Source: Exobasidium rhododendri
Lineage: Eukaryota > Basidiomycota > Exobasidiomycetes > Exobasidiales > Exobasidiaceae
Assembly (NCBI GenBank): GCA_026210745.1
Contig: CP110632.1
Coordinates: 3,285,001 to 3,349,000 of the forward strand
Length of the DNA stretch: 64,000 nt
Reading direction: 5' to 3'
Position numbers and translations under genes: made by a program. The notes beneath the pieces were generated by a model. That model was not told the DNA's origin. It worked only from the letters and a program-made list of their open reading frames with translations, and did no database searches. Positions 10,188 through 21,479 of this stretch are shown one piece after another (the stretch's first letter is position 1; the number at the start of each line of letters is the position of its first letter).

Positions 10188-11691
10188 CTACATCTGACTC
10201 ATGTTGTGTAGTCGGCTCATGTCTTGCATTGTCATACCACTTCCCGAGCCTGAGCTGGTCGGGTCGGCATCTTGAGCGAATTGTTGCTTGGCTGATGAGG
10301 AATTAGTGTCCGTGAGGTTCATGGGAACAAAGATGACCTGGATTGCCGCGTAAATGGATAGGCGGTGAACATGGGTACACAAAGGCAAGAAGTAGAAGGT
10401 GAAAGTAATCGACTCACCTTGGAACCGCTAGTCTTTGCCATAGCCTGAAGACTCTCCAGTTGTCGGATCTGCATGGCGGCAGGCCTGGAAAGATAGCAGT
10501 GTAAGCAGAGGAAACTGCAGGAGCTGAGTTCGAAGCACTCACGATGCGAGAATATCGGCTGCTTGTCTCATCAGTCGAGCGGCATCCACTTCAGCTCTAG
10601 CGGCAATGACTTTGCTTTCCTGTTGACACATTGAGAGAAGACGAGACACATGTCCGATCAGTGGCACGTCCACCAAGTCACTTGTCACTCTGAGACACTC
10701 ACTCCAATTCTTCGCTGTGTAGCAGCAGAGGAGAGCGACTCTTGTAGTTCGCGAGAGAAGACAATGTCCTTGATGAGAATGCCTAAGGGAGGATTGTCAG
10801 CATTCTATATAACGGAGGGGTAAAGGGAAGGAAGTCCGCAATAGTTCTGCACTTACTCTCGATGGAAACACCCCACTTTTCAGCAACACCCTCAACGATT
10901 TCTTCGACTTGTCGTGCTACTTCTGTTCGGTCAGATATGACGGACTGAAGTGTGCGACTACCTACAACGTCTCGCAACGTCGTCTGAGCACGTTCAACTA
11001 GAGAAGATCTGCAAGTGTGGAAAGTTTAAGCCTCGAAGTAAACCTCGAATGGCTTCCACCACTCTGACAACGCCACACTCACTTAACATCCTGTATTCCG
11101 AAGGCAGCACGGTACGGATTACTAACATGCCAGTAAATAACCGAGTCCAGTTCTAGAGAGACGTTATCTTTCGTTGTTACTCTTTGTTGAGGCACAGTGA
11201 TCAGCTGAATCTTCACGTCAACGATACGCAAGCTTTCACTGCAAGGATTGATCTTGACTAGACCTGGATCAACTGATTGATAGAATTGACCGAAACGAGA
11301 GACAAGTCCAACGGAACCCTGCTTTACTTGTTTGAACGGATTAGGAAAAGGACAGCAGGGAAATTGACCAAGGCCTCCAGCACATCCTCCGATACAATTG
11401 ATCAGATTTCCGTAGAAGCCGTGATTCACATCGTCGAGTCCTAGATTCTGGGATAAAAATGATAATGAGAGGAGTGAGCCCTCGTTCTACCCCATCTGAA
11501 TTTCAACTTACTTGTGCATAGCTGGGTTGCATCTCGGATCGTCTCAAGGGCTGCACCGTAATGATGCCACCTTGTCTGGGAGCATCGGGAGCAGCATGAG
11601 CCCGGGCGGGTGAATCGCGACCACTGTCCATGTTGAACTCCGAATCGGCGACGGGCGCAACTTTGAGGGTGTCTCCATTCATAGTACTCAT
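10188..11691 (-). CDS. Stomatin-like SPFH/band 7 membrane protein
   Basis: Seven exons (11691-11512, 11447-11083, 11008-10857, 10782-10703, 10619-10543, 10484-10418, 10337-10188) join to 356 residues. A disordered N-terminus is followed by a short hydrophobic Cys/Gly/Pro segment (about residues 70-95: LINCIGGCAGGLGQFPCCPF). This can form the membrane hairpin typical of stomatins and offers palmitoylation-type cysteines. The SPFH domain follows: VKQGSVGLVSRFGQF, TKDNVSLELDSVIYW, LVERAQTTLRDVVGSRTLQS and VEEIVEGVAEKWGVSI. The C-terminal oligomerisation helix AADILASPAAMQIRQLESLQ and VIFVPMN match stomatin rather than prohibitin. Stomatins scaffold lipid microdomains and regulate membrane proteins. 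Each splice junction restores a conserved residue, so the model is reliable. Confidence 0.92.
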
Positions 11692-12852
11692 AATTTCTCT
11701 TGAAGAGTGTGAAGATTGGTAGAAGGTGAAGAAGTGGGGATAGTGGCGGAAGCAGATCACCCCATACGGCTTGGCTCTCGTTCTCCTTTCTAATTTTTTT
11801 TCCCCACCCTGCGAGCAATATTTTAGGCTTTTTTTATTACCAGTATATTGTCTAATCACCTAAGCCTTAATCTATAGATTACCACATTGAATCGGACTAA
11901 CGGAGTACGGGCTCATGATTTAATCTTACCGCCAGTGAATAAAAGTCTAAAGCGAGTCCTGAGCTGCCTTTCAGCCTAGCGTCGAGATGCAGACTGATTA
12001 TGACATGACGTGGAGAGAGCGTGTTTGTAGCCCTAGAGGTAGCAGAACAATATGGCACGCCAAGGGCGAAGAGCGCGGCCGGCCCTCATCCACACACCAA
12101 CGCATGTACGAACGCCAACTCGAGCCGATCTACACCACGCTACACGATGACTGAGGGCTTTCATCAAGCCTTCACGACAATCATCACCAGGCCGAAGATG
12201 TCTCTCATCAGCACTCGTGACTCGGCACGAATCCACCTACTCCATCGCTATGAGCTGCTCTGAGAAGTTGCACACTTTTCTGTTTGGGAGCTCAGCCTTG
12301 CAACCTTGGAGAGGGTGGAAGAGAAGTGAGCCTTGCCGCGACTTGGTTGTGGTAAGCGAAGCCGCGTGGGTTGATGCGGCCCTGGACATGTGCAACATTG
12401 ACCCTTTTTCCTTGGCGGTCTTTGTCCTGCTCTTCCATTGCGAGTGGATGTGAGAAAGTTTTGACGTGGTCCGAATAGGAAGGTCGATTGCAGCCAAGTG
12501 ATATAGACCTACAAGTGGGAGTCTGTTTATAGATATTCTTCCCTTGTCGAATATAGAATTCCAGATCAACAAAACGCGCTTTTAGTGGAGAGCTTCTGCT
12601 TCGGCGCATCAAACATTTATATAGTCCTCCCCCACAAAAGCCCCCTTACCCATCCTGTTCAAAACCGCTTCCCCCTTTCCTTACTAGTCAACTTCCCGCT
12701 CTCGCAGCCCCTCCCACCAACCGAGGGACAAAAAAAAAGAGTTGCTGCCACTGGGCACAATTTCTACACTCTCATTCACAATCTTTTTCGACTCACTCAC
12801 GTTCCTTTCTGACTCATTCACACTCCTTTCTTTCCCTTGATAATCCAGCACC
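11692..12852. other. Divergent intergenic region upstream of the SPFH and CRH genes
   Basis: About 1.16 kb between two divergent genes. There is a T-rich stretch near 11796-11838 and a pyrimidine-rich leader just before the CRH start (12770-12840). No coding frame here looks real. Confidence 0.55.
12616..12624 (+). promoter_or_regulatory. TATA-like element upstream of the CRH-family gene
   Basis: TTTATATAG lies about 230 nt before the start codon and is followed by C-rich and then TC-rich DNA, the common layout of a fungal core promoter. It is inferred from position and sequence only. Confidence 0.35.
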
Positions 12853-14917
12853 ATGAGGCGGCATTCCCTCTTCTCATATCTTCTGTTCAGCGCCCTCTTC
12901 TGCGTCACCCTCACTCAAGCGGCAGGACAGGCTTGCTCTTCCGCATCCCAATGTCCGGCCAGCAGCCCTTGCTGTGGGCAAGGAGGGACATGTGGAAGTG
13001 GGGCTCTGCAATGTGCCGGAGGATGCCAACCTTTGTCTTCTCATTCGGTCAACTCTTGTCTACCAAATCCAGTCTGCTCGAACAAGAACATCACCTTCTC
13101 ACCATCGGATTACAAGAATGCCAATATGTTTCGCCCCATACTACTGTACGACGGCGACTCTTCCAAAGCACCGTTCACACTTGATTACGGGTTCTTGGGA
13201 GCCGGACCGGAAGGAGTCTTGCTGGAGCTCACTGCACCAACTCAGACAAAATTGTCTACCACGGATTACATCCTGTACGGCAACATTGAACTTGTCGCTC
13301 GACACAACGCTCTTCAAGGACTGGTCTTCACCATGATCACCATGTCTGATATCAAAGATGAGATTGACTGGGAATTTAGTGAGTACTACGACGAGAGTGA
13401 CAGGGGTGATGATGCTCGCCTGCATGTGGAGAGATATCCCTAATGCAAACCATTCCCTCACCACAGCGACTAGCGACGGCTCTGATGCTTTCACCAACTA
13501 CTTCAGTCAAGGTCTTACCGTCAAGGGTAGCTCAGCTACTATCAAAGGAGCTTCGAGCTTTGATGTGTCGGATTGGCATACTTATGGGCTCAATTGGCAA
13601 GCAGACTCGCTTCAGTGGAGCATCGATGGAAAGGTAGTCAAGACGATCAAAAGCGCATCTGTAGGAACACAGTACCCTAATAGTCCCAGTAGAGTCCAGA
13701 TCTCTACTTGGGCCGGAGGCAACGCAACAAATCCAGCGGGAACAGTTGCTTGGGCTGGAGGAGCCATTGATTGGACCAGTGCGAATTACACTAGTCAAGG
13801 TTACTACTCTGCTGAAATCAAGTCATTCGCAGTCACTTGTGGCTCTCAAAACGTTACTGGAGTCAGCTCGACTGGCAGTGGAAGCAATGTGACCTCGTGG
13901 GTGTACACTGGCACAACCTCTAGCACCTTTGATGCTCCGGCATTCGCTCTCTCGACTACGCCCATTACTTTTCTGTCGAGTCCCTCGGAGGATGCTGTAG
14001 TTGGTCTGCCCGGGTACACCGTTCAATCAGACTTTACACAAACGAACAAGAATGCTTGGGATGGCTCTGGTAATACGTCGGGACTTTCCACCAAGGCAGC
14101 TACCGCAAAGAGTAGCACTCAAAGTAGCACTCAAGGTAGCACTAAAAGTAGCACAAAGAGCAGTACGCTCAGCAGCACCAACAGTGGTCATTACTGGTTA
14201 AATAACAGCAAGACGTTGAGTATTGCCGTACCGGTCGTAGCAGCAGCCGTTGGCATCATAGTATTATGGGCCATCGTAGTATGCTGTGTGAAAAGGAGGA
14301 GGAGAGCAAATGAAGTTCGGGGCAGTAAAGGATTCGGCGACACTTCCGCTTTCAGCGTCGGACCTTCTAACGGCGCAAGGACGACGGTACGACAAACATC
14401 CCTGTACAAACAACTAGACGATGAGGAGGAGGACCTTGCACCAGTAGGAGCTCAAAGGATCGGCGCCGGCTATGGTCCCGCAGTCGGACCTAGCCCTGGG
14501 AAGATCAATGGACGAGGTTATACTGACTCTGTGTCAAGCTTGCACGACACAAGGGGCTACACAGCCAGCAGTGATGATTTAGGGCAGGGCGCAGAAGGAT
14601 ATGGAGAACGCACGACTAATCAATACTCCAGAACAGATGTGAGAAGGCCCTACACACTAGCCAAGAATGCTTATACGCCTGCCGCTCGGCAGGCTCAGGC
14701 TCCTGCCATGCGCCAGGCTGCACCACTTAACAGTAGTCACGGTGTTCGTCAAACAGAATACAGCAATTATGCGACGCCCAACTCGCAATCTCGACCTGCT
14801 CCTCAGTACCAAGCTGCTCATACTCCCCACTACAAGACATATACCCAAACAAGGTCAGCATACCCACAGCAGCAACCTTACAATCCACAGCCACAATCGT
14901 CCTATCGCAATTACTAA
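12853..14917 (+). CDS. CRH-family GH16 chitin-glucan transglycosylase with a membrane-spanning tail
   Basis: Two exons (12853-13378, 13467-14917) give 658 residues. A signal peptide (RRHSLFSYLLFSALFCVTL) leads to a Cys-rich module (CSSASQCPASSPCCGQGG, CAGGCQ) resembling the chitin-binding-like start of CRH enzymes. The GH16 domain carries the catalytic E-x-D-x-E in DEIDWEF (about residues 170-175), directly at the exon junction, and continues with NYFSQG, DWHTYGLNWQADSLQWSIDG and VQISTWAGG. These enzymes link chitin to beta-glucan at the cell surface. A Ser/Thr-rich stalk follows, then a strong transmembrane helix (AVPVVAAAVGIIVLWAIVVC), KRRRR and about 200 cytosolic residues rich in Tyr and Gln. 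Many CRH proteins end in a GPI signal instead, so this is a single-pass type I form. The catalytic assignment is strong. Confidence 0.92.
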
Positions 14918-15151
14918 AGCTGCTAATTCGCGCAGCCTCTCTTCCTTCTTTTGTGTCATCTCTTTCAATTGTACTTGTTAGTGTTCTGCAATGCGACGGC
15001 GATTCTGAAGCACTTAAAGAGGCGTGATCCCTTGAAGTGTAAAAGAGAGAAAGAGTAGGAAAGGTTTCTTCGTGCGCGAAAGCTTCTACGAACGTCCCAC
15101 ACATTATCACCAAACCTTAATCTATCTCTCCTTACCTTTGTTTCTTTCCGA

Positions 15152-15178
15152 ATACAGTACAGTACAGTAGTACAGTAC
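15152..15178. repeat. TACAG microsatellite, copy 1
   Basis: A short tandem run of the ACAGT/TACAG unit in the middle of the gap. A near-identical run recurs 1.6 kb downstream. No transposon ends could be matched to it. Confidence 0.7.
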
Positions 15179-16751
15179 GGGACTCACCTCACACGCCCCT
15201 TGGCATCGGCCCTCTTGCATCGAGCTTGGCCCCGTCTTGCCCTGACATCACACTGCCGCCCGCCTTTGCTCGCTTGCTTTGTCTCCCATCCCAGGAACGC
15301 AGTCCCCTGCTTATGAGGCGCTGCAGCTGCTTCTGATCGATCTGACTCTGTGGGGAAAAAGAGGGGTCGCACTATCTTGCTCTATCGTTCCTTTGAAATT
15401 TCAACCCTTTTTTTCTGGCTCTGGAAATCCAAGGGTCTGGACGTGCCCAAATTGACTGACACGCAATGTCGTGGCTGTGAGCAAGGCATGGTAGGGCGCG
15501 AGGCTGGTAATTCCAAATCCCTCCTCTCACGCGAGTGTATATTTATTGGAGCGAGAGGACAACAGTTATCGTAGCAGAGGATCTACACTCCAGGGCGCTG
15601 GTGAGAAGAAGGGTTCATCGATGAGGCGAAAGCCAGAGCGTCGGATGACATATTGCCTGTGCAAATCTCTCAAGACTCAGGTCCGCAAACCCTCTTTCAG
15701 GGTTGCAAAAGGGTAGTCTAAAAAAAGAGTAGGAGAAAGGCTCGAAGTAGGTGTGAACTGCTTAATTTCGAGGAAGGATCTTCACGGTCCAAGAGAGCAA
15801 GATGAACATACTCATTCCGAGCTTGGTGGAAAAACCGAGAAGATAAGATGAAGTCGAAGGAAAGGAAATCAAGGAACCCCCCTTACTGCCTCTCCTCTCG
15901 TCCCCTTTCCTGTCATACGAAGACAGACCCTTTATTCCTGTCATCAAGAACGAAGAGCAGTATATTCGAAGTGGAATGCCAGAACGAAAAGTATCCCATC
16001 TATGCGTCTCTTGCCGCGACTCAAAGGGGTCATGACGATCATTGCTGCGCAGAAAAGTAACCCTTTCCCCTTGACCACGAGTATGTCACAGGACATGGGC
16101 AAGCGCGACCGGCCCAGCCAGATACCATCGTGCATGACAATGTGATTAGATCGGTATACTTGCATTAACCATATGCACACCTATCGAAGAACGTATCGTA
16201 CAGACACATGCGAGGCAAAGACGGATGCCCTCTTTACAAATCCCGGGCTGACTTCTTTAGCTATATTGACAACTGCGTAGCCCCTTTTTCTTTTCTTTTC
16301 TCTCTTTCCTTTACCACCTTCCTTTCGGATCCAACGCACATAATAAAGTGACGCGCGCCCCCTTCGACTATCTTTCATGCGTGCACGGAGCGCCGCGTAT
16401 CTTCCTCTTTTTTTTTTTTAAAGTTCAACATCAGAACTGTATCCTCATTAACAAGCACGCAGCGGGGCTAGAGGGACAGCCAAATGCTAAGGGTACTAAC
16501 TTAAGTCGCTGTACTAATCTTCAACGGCCCCAGAAGGATCGATGGCCAGAACATGCCCCTTCCCCTTCTGCCTTAGCTGTTATGCGTTATATTGAGGCTC
16601 GGGGATTAGTTCGATTAAGGATGACTTAGTTAATCAATCTCCAAATCGTTGCAATAGTGGTTCAGATGTGGTACAGTGCGTATCTGGTAGGAGCTGTACT
16701 ATCTCTGCAAGTTCAAGCACTGGCTGTGTCATAAAGAATAGGGAAACCCTA

Positions 16752-16776
16752 AGTACAGTACAGTACAGTACTGTCA
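16752..16776. repeat. TACAG microsatellite, copy 2, ending in a palindrome
   Basis: The same ACAGT unit repeated, closing with the palindrome ACAGTACTGT. It is probably a simple repeat; a role as a binding site or element end is speculative. Confidence 0.65.
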
Positions 16777-17269
16777 CGCTTGTTTTGTGAACAACAAAAA
16801 AAGTAAAAGGGGATAGGGAGAAAGAGTGGTCAGAGAGCAGCATATACGCCCGCTCCACCCCTATGCAATTTACGACTATTGACCCTTTGAGCAGAGGAAA
16901 TTATTTGCTCTTCACCCCGGGTCATCTCCTCCATCTGCTCCCTGATAATATCGGACGTTCAGGAGCAGTACTGCCACTGCCATCCTGCCGTTACCCAAGC
17001 AACGATCGGACTCCCATCATATGCCTTGGCCCCCCCCCTCCCCCGGAAATTGAACCATCTTAATTTACATTTACTATATCCGCTTATAACATTACCTACC
17101 AGCATCACAACGCTCGCCCGATTCTATCTATAATACAACACCCTAATTACTGCCTTCTGCCCCTCCCTTCTTCTTCTTCCGCTTCTTATTCTTCTTTCAA
17201 AGACATCTTCTAAACATCCACACCTAATAATCGACGGTCACCTTGCCCTGGTGTAAGGATGCATGCAAG

Positions 17270-20200
17270 ATGTTCATGAGATCATCTCCTATGTACGCCT
17301 CTTCGGCGGCTTCATCCTCTTTAGCAATACTTTCGACTCAGCCTTCATTGCCAGAGGATCGGTTGTTCGATGGCGAAGATAGCGTTTCATGCATCAGCGA
17401 GGAGCACTACTTGACCAAGCGAGTCAGTCCACAATCGCGACCACAACCAGTCCGACACCCTTTGTCAGAAGCTCGGTCACCATCACAAAAGAGGATTAGT
17501 CTCGAGCTGGGGATGGGATCGGGAAGTGGTAGTGGCAGTGGCCTATCCAGTAGTCCTCGAAGCCTCTCTTCACACGGGAACTCCACTTCAACACTGACGG
17601 AAGAGTACCGTTTTCCTCTAGTATCGACACCAGTCCGACAGATTCCGACTCGGCGTCACAGTAGTCGAATAGCACAGACCAAAGCAGCTTTGACGACATC
17701 ACATCCAGTGTCGACTCTAACTTCTGGCCTTCAGACTATACAGGGGGACTACTTTGGTCATGATGGCAGCGCCTCTGAGCCTGCCAAAGTGCCCTTCCCA
17801 AGTACTCCATCCTCATCAGCGCATTTGGCTCTATCAGATTCACCTAGTGCCAGGCGAATCGCGAGACATGTCTCTCTTTCTGGGGCAGCAGGTAATTCAG
17901 TCGAATCATTGAAGCTCAAGAATGCTTCACCCAGGAACACTAGTGCTATACCCATTCCACCTCGACCAGTGTACCGGCACCTGCGTTACTCGTCTGATCT
18001 TCATGCAAGTCGCAATCAGATGCTGGCAGCCTCAAGATCCGATGTTTCTATCGATGAGAAACCAGGGAATCGCATGGGGTCTGAAGTCGGAAGTCTATAC
18101 GCCAACACTTTGGGTAGCTTGACCAATGATGACCTGTCCACCTACTCGAGCAACAAGCTCAGCAGAGATCTGTCTCAATCTACTGCAATCTCCAAGCACA
18201 AGCTGGTGGTGATGGAGGAAGGCAAGCCAAACGTGACGTATCAGATGGGGAATTGTATCGGACGAGGTCAATTCGGGTCAGTCTATCGGGCTCTCAATCT
18301 GAATACCGGCCAGATGGTAGCGGTAAAGCGGATCAAAGTGGAGGGCTTGGCTGAAGACGAAGTGACACAGTTGATGGGCGAGGTGGATCTACTCAAGAGC
18401 CTTTCTCACCCGTCTGTTGTAAAGTACGAGGGCTTGGTTCGAGGGCCAGAAGTGGTCTCGATCATTCTCGAATTCGTGGAAAACGGGTCATTGTCCCATA
18501 CACTAAAGGCTTTTGGTAACTTTCCGGAAAAGCTAGTGGCCAGTTACGTCGTCAAGATCCTGGAAGGGCTCAATTACCTACACGAAATGAAGGTCGTTCA
18601 CTGCGATTTAAAGGCAGCCAACATACTTACGACCAAGAACGGGAACGTCAAACTATCCGACTTTGGTGTCTCTCTGAATCTGAAAGCAGTGGAGAATATC
18701 AAAAAGGATGCCGTTGGAACGCCCAACTGGATGGCACCAGAGGTGATTGAACTGAAAGGTGTCTCTACTGCAGCAGATATCTGGTCCTTGGGGTGTACGA
18801 TTATCGAGTTGTTGACCGGCAAGCCACCCTATGGAGACATGCTGGCCATGTCGGCACTTTGGAGGATTGTTGAAGACGACTGCCCACCTTTTCCACACAA
18901 CATTTCTGATCCCCTCCGTGAATTTCTGACCCTTTGCTTCAAGAAAGACCCTACCTTACGACCAAGTGCAGAGATGCTGTTCGAACATGTATGGTTGAAA
19001 AAGGCCTGGAACGGTCATAAAGAACTTCGCCTTCAAGATAGCCTTCCCTTTCTGCGTAGAATCAGTGCTGATGCTCGCAAAGTGGATGCTCGATCGCTAC
19101 ACACGGCAATCAAGAACCGCAACGCTCAAACTTCGACATTGTCCGAAGAGGTGATACTGGAACGCTCTATCTCCTCTTCCCCTGCATCCTTGACCCTGCG
19201 ACCTCACTTTATTGCCTCAAGAGCTGCTTCTGCACCTGATGCTTGGTCGCAGTCAATGTCGATAGAGGAAGGGATCTTGCATGATGAAGAGACGGCGTCT
19301 TTCTTGACGCCACCCTTCAATCCTCTGATTTCCTCTCCTGCTGGAATAAGCTTGCTTGATCTAGCCGTACGAAGGGGTAGCGACGTTACCTCTGCAAACA
19401 CCTCTTTTGACGTCCTCCGATCGCCCAGTAGTCCAGTGGTCGTCGAAAAAGAGCGCAATGACATCGGTGTCTTCGCAACACCAGAGCCTTCTTTTCTTGA
19501 TCTCAACGCATCAGACGCTTTTGGACTGGACGACAATTCCGTGGAAAAGTGCCATGCTTTCGTCAAGATCACGTTTAGCAAAGCGGTCGTCTGCAAAATA
19601 TGTCGGGATGCTGTCAAGAAGCATGCTGTACTTTGTGAAGAGTGTGGTCTGATTTGTCATGCAAATTGCTCTAAGAAAGCTATGTCATCGTGCAACCTAC
19701 GCGCTCAATTGCTGTTCTTTGCTTCCCAAGGTGGTCAGTTTCCGAATAGGATCTCGATGGACATTGATCGTGGAACAAGCCCTTCCGCTCCTTTCCCTCG
19801 GATCGGTGCTGGTTCACCAAATCTCACCTCTTCCAACGGCGGTCATGAAACTCCTTCTACGAGTCCTCGGTTGTTCAAGATGCCGTTCACTCGCAGACAG
19901 CGCAACTCGACGACTGTCGCTCCCAAGGCAATCGAAGTGCCTTTCCCCAATATCACGCCTGCTACACCGGGAAAGGAGACCCGTATACCGACCTCACCGA
20001 CTACCCCGATCAGTCCTATCACACCCGAAGTCAGCATAAGCTCGCCGACAAGCCCGAAGCGTAATCGTCGCCTATCGCTGTTGCCATACCTTGGAAGGAA
20101 AACATTCCCTTCACCGACTCCTGTGGCAGCGATGCCCATGTCCAGATCATTGAGTAGTTCAACGAGCATTCAAATAGACTCTAGGCCGGATGGCTCTATA

Positions 20201-20611
20201 GGGTACGGCAGTAGTATCTCAAGCGCTTCGAGTGCTGGACAAGGCGGGTTACTCATGACAAAGACGATTTTGTCCTCTGATCAACACGACGTCGGCTCCC
20301 CTCTCGTAAGCAGTAACAAGAAACATCTGCATCGTCACTCATTGGCAGTCACGGCAGAAGCAGGTACACTCCAATTTCTCTCTCCACAGGGGGAAGCGGA
20401 ACGAAAGGCCAAGCGACGTCAATCTGCTCGAGCAACTAGTCAACAAAATCCCCATGAATTTCCTTATTCGACTTCTCACATCCCCAAGACCTCAAGTGGT
20501 CTAGGGTCATCCCATTCAGAGATGATCATGAGCTCCTCTGATTTGACTTCGGCGAAGCGTTCAAGAAAGATCAGTATCGCTGCCACGAAGCAAGATTGCA
20601 TCGTCATGTGA
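17270..20611 (+). CDS. sepH: SepH/Cdc7-type septation initiation protein kinase with C1 domain
   Basis: A single exon encodes 1113 residues from the first in-frame ATG. A disordered Ser-rich N-terminus (1-320) leads to a Ser/Thr kinase domain (about 324-580) with glycine loop GRGQFGSVY, VAVKRIK lysine, VVHCDLKAANILTTKNGN, DFGVSL and GTPNWMAPEVIEL. The HCDLKAANILTTK catalytic loop and the NWMAPE segment are typical of the SepH/Cdc7 (S. pombe SIN) branch. That kinase acts at the spindle pole to trigger septation and is related to budding-yeast Cdc15. A C1-type zinc finger (about 759-810) has the pattern H...CKIC...CEEC..ICHANC...C and could bind lipid. The remainder is Ser/Pro-rich with many SP/TP sites. 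The gene lies on the same strand just upstream of the Uds1 gene. Confidence 0.9.
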   Translation: MFMRSSPMYASSAASSSLAILSTQPSLPEDRLFDGEDSVSCISEEHYLTKRVSPQSRPQPVRHPLSEARSPSQKRISLELGMGSGSGSGSGLSSSPRSLSSHGNSTSTLTEEYRFPLVSTPVRQIPTRRHSSRIAQTKAALTTSHPVSTLTSGLQTIQGDYFGHDGSASEPAKVPFPSTPSSSAHLALSDSPSARRIARHVSLSGAAGNSVESLKLKNASPRNTSAIPIPPRPVYRHLRYSSDLHASRNQMLAASRSDVSIDEKPGNRMGSEVGSLYANTLGSLTNDDLSTYSSNKLSRDLSQSTAISKHKLVVMEEGKPNVTYQMGNCIGRGQFGSVYRALNLNTGQMVAVKRIKVEGLAEDEVTQLMGEVDLLKSLSHPSVVKYEGLVRGPEVVSIILEFVENGSLSHTLKAFGNFPEKLVASYVVKILEGLNYLHEMKVVHCDLKAANILTTKNGNVKLSDFGVSLNLKAVENIKKDAVGTPNWMAPEVIELKGVSTAADIWSLGCTIIELLTGKPPYGDMLAMSALWRIVEDDCPPFPHNISDPLREFLTLCFKKDPTLRPSAEMLFEHVWLKKAWNGHKELRLQDSLPFLRRISADARKVDARSLHTAIKNRNAQTSTLSEEVILERSISSSPASLTLRPHFIASRAASAPDAWSQSMSIEEGILHDEETASFLTPPFNPLISSPAGISLLDLAVRRGSDVTSANTSFDVLRSPSSPVVVEKERNDIGVFATPEPSFLDLNASDAFGLDDNSVEKCHAFVKITFSKAVVCKICRDAVKKHAVLCEECGLICHANCSKKAMSSCNLRAQLLFFASQGGQFPNRISMDIDRGTSPSAPFPRIGAGSPNLTSSNGGHETPSTSPRLFKMPFTRRQRNSTTVAPKAIEVPFPNITPATPGKETRIPTSPTTPISPITPEVSISSPTSPKRNRRLSLLPYLGRKTFPSPTPVAAMPMSRSLSSSTSIQIDSRPDGSIGYGSSISSASSAGQGGLLMTKTILSSDQHDVGSPLVSSNKKHLHRHSLAVTAEAGTLQFLSPQGEAERKAKRRQSARATSQQNPHEFPYSTSHIPKTSSGLGSSHSEMIMSSSDLTSAKRSRKISIAATKQDCIVM

Positions 20612-21249
20612 TGGTCCATCGCTAGCAAAAGTTTCTTTCGTCGGTCGTTTGTACCTGCACCAGCTGTCTTACATTTTCTTAACTGCTTTATGCTTTTCCT
20701 TCTCTCTCTATAGCAATCTGCTGTTCTCGCATGTACTCACTACTGCCTCCCCAAACACCATCACGATTTCTCTACCTCCAAACCCTGCTTCTATCTTGCT
20801 TTGCTTGACTTCATCGCGCTTTCGTAGCCGGCAACAAATCCACACACGAATGTAAAGATCCCAGTCCTTCTTCTGCATCGTTGCCAATCATCTGTCTTCC
20901 GCAAATCTCAATAGTATACCAATCTGAACGTGATCTTGGTCTGTAGCAGGCACTATCACGGCACTTTCTTCGCTCGCCCTGACACGTTACCTGACCGACA
21001 GAAGGGCGAACGCTCGTTCGTTACTTGACAAGAAACACGCCCATCGCAATACCTTTCTTTAGCCCCTCGTCGCGATCTGAAACAAAGTCCTTTCTCTTCG
21101 AACGCAAATCCAAAAGCTAATCTTAAATTTATGCGCCGCCCAGAGACTCTATTGCGTTCGATCTCCCTAATAATAAAGAAGAACCCTTTACCGGTAGCTG
21201 TACGTTCTCCCTGCGCCCCCTAGCGCGTTTTCCTACACGGTCGGGTGCG

Positions 21250-21293
21250 CCAATTTGAGTTAGGTTACAAGTCTCGAGAGGAAATTTATAAAG
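21250..21293 (+). promoter_or_regulatory. CCAAT and TATA-like core promoter of the Uds1 gene
   Basis: CCAAT at 21250-21254 is followed 30 nt later by TTTATAAAG (21285-21293). A long CT-rich tract follows (21344-21380). This order fits a fungal core promoter with a pyrimidine initiator and places transcription start near 21310-21350. Confidence 0.4.
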
Positions 21294-21343
21294 AATGGGG
21301 TCTCTCCTAACGAGCAGCAGCATACTGTGTCCTGGCTAGGCGT

Positions 21344-21347
21344 TCTT

Positions 21348-21378
<31 letters not shown>

Positions 21379-21380
21379 CC
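21344..21380 (+). repeat. CT dinucleotide tract in presumed leader
   Basis: An almost pure run of CT repeats about 100 nt before the open frame of the Uds1 gene. Such tracts are common in fungal 5' leaders and before splice acceptors. Confidence 0.75.
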
Positions 21381-21479
21381 TAGGGAAACGTGCATCGCTA
21401 CCATTCGCCCTCTGAAGCATGCTTTGCCACTGACGACGATCACGACGACGACGCGGAGTACTTCTTTGCCCCTGTCTAG

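Larger units (their letters stand above)
14918..17269. other. 2.35-kb gene-poor interval
   Basis: The largest gap in the window. No frame here shows recognisable homology. It contains two TACAG-type microsatellites (listed separately), a T-run at about 16410-16420 and a pyrimidine-rich promoter leader before the kinase (17150-17220). An unspliced or short noncoding transcript cannot be excluded. Confidence 0.55.
20612..21479. other. Intergenic region between the septation kinase and the Uds1 gene
   Basis: About 870 bases with no supported coding frame. The distal part carries the likely Uds1 core promoter and a CT-rich leader. A short 5' coding exon of the Uds1 gene may be hidden here, because that gene's reading frame lacks a near-upstream ATG. 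Confidence 0.5.

Noticed and set aside
16430-16630. Possible tRNA-like stretch in the large gap
   Set aside because: I could not find matching A and B boxes or a cloverleaf; a covariance-model scan would decide.
18598-18640. Kinase catalytic loop HCD instead of HRD as a sign of an inactive kinase
   Set aside because: HCDLKAANILTTK is, as I recall, the normal form in filamentous-fungal SepH proteins; Asp, Asn and the DFG motif are intact.
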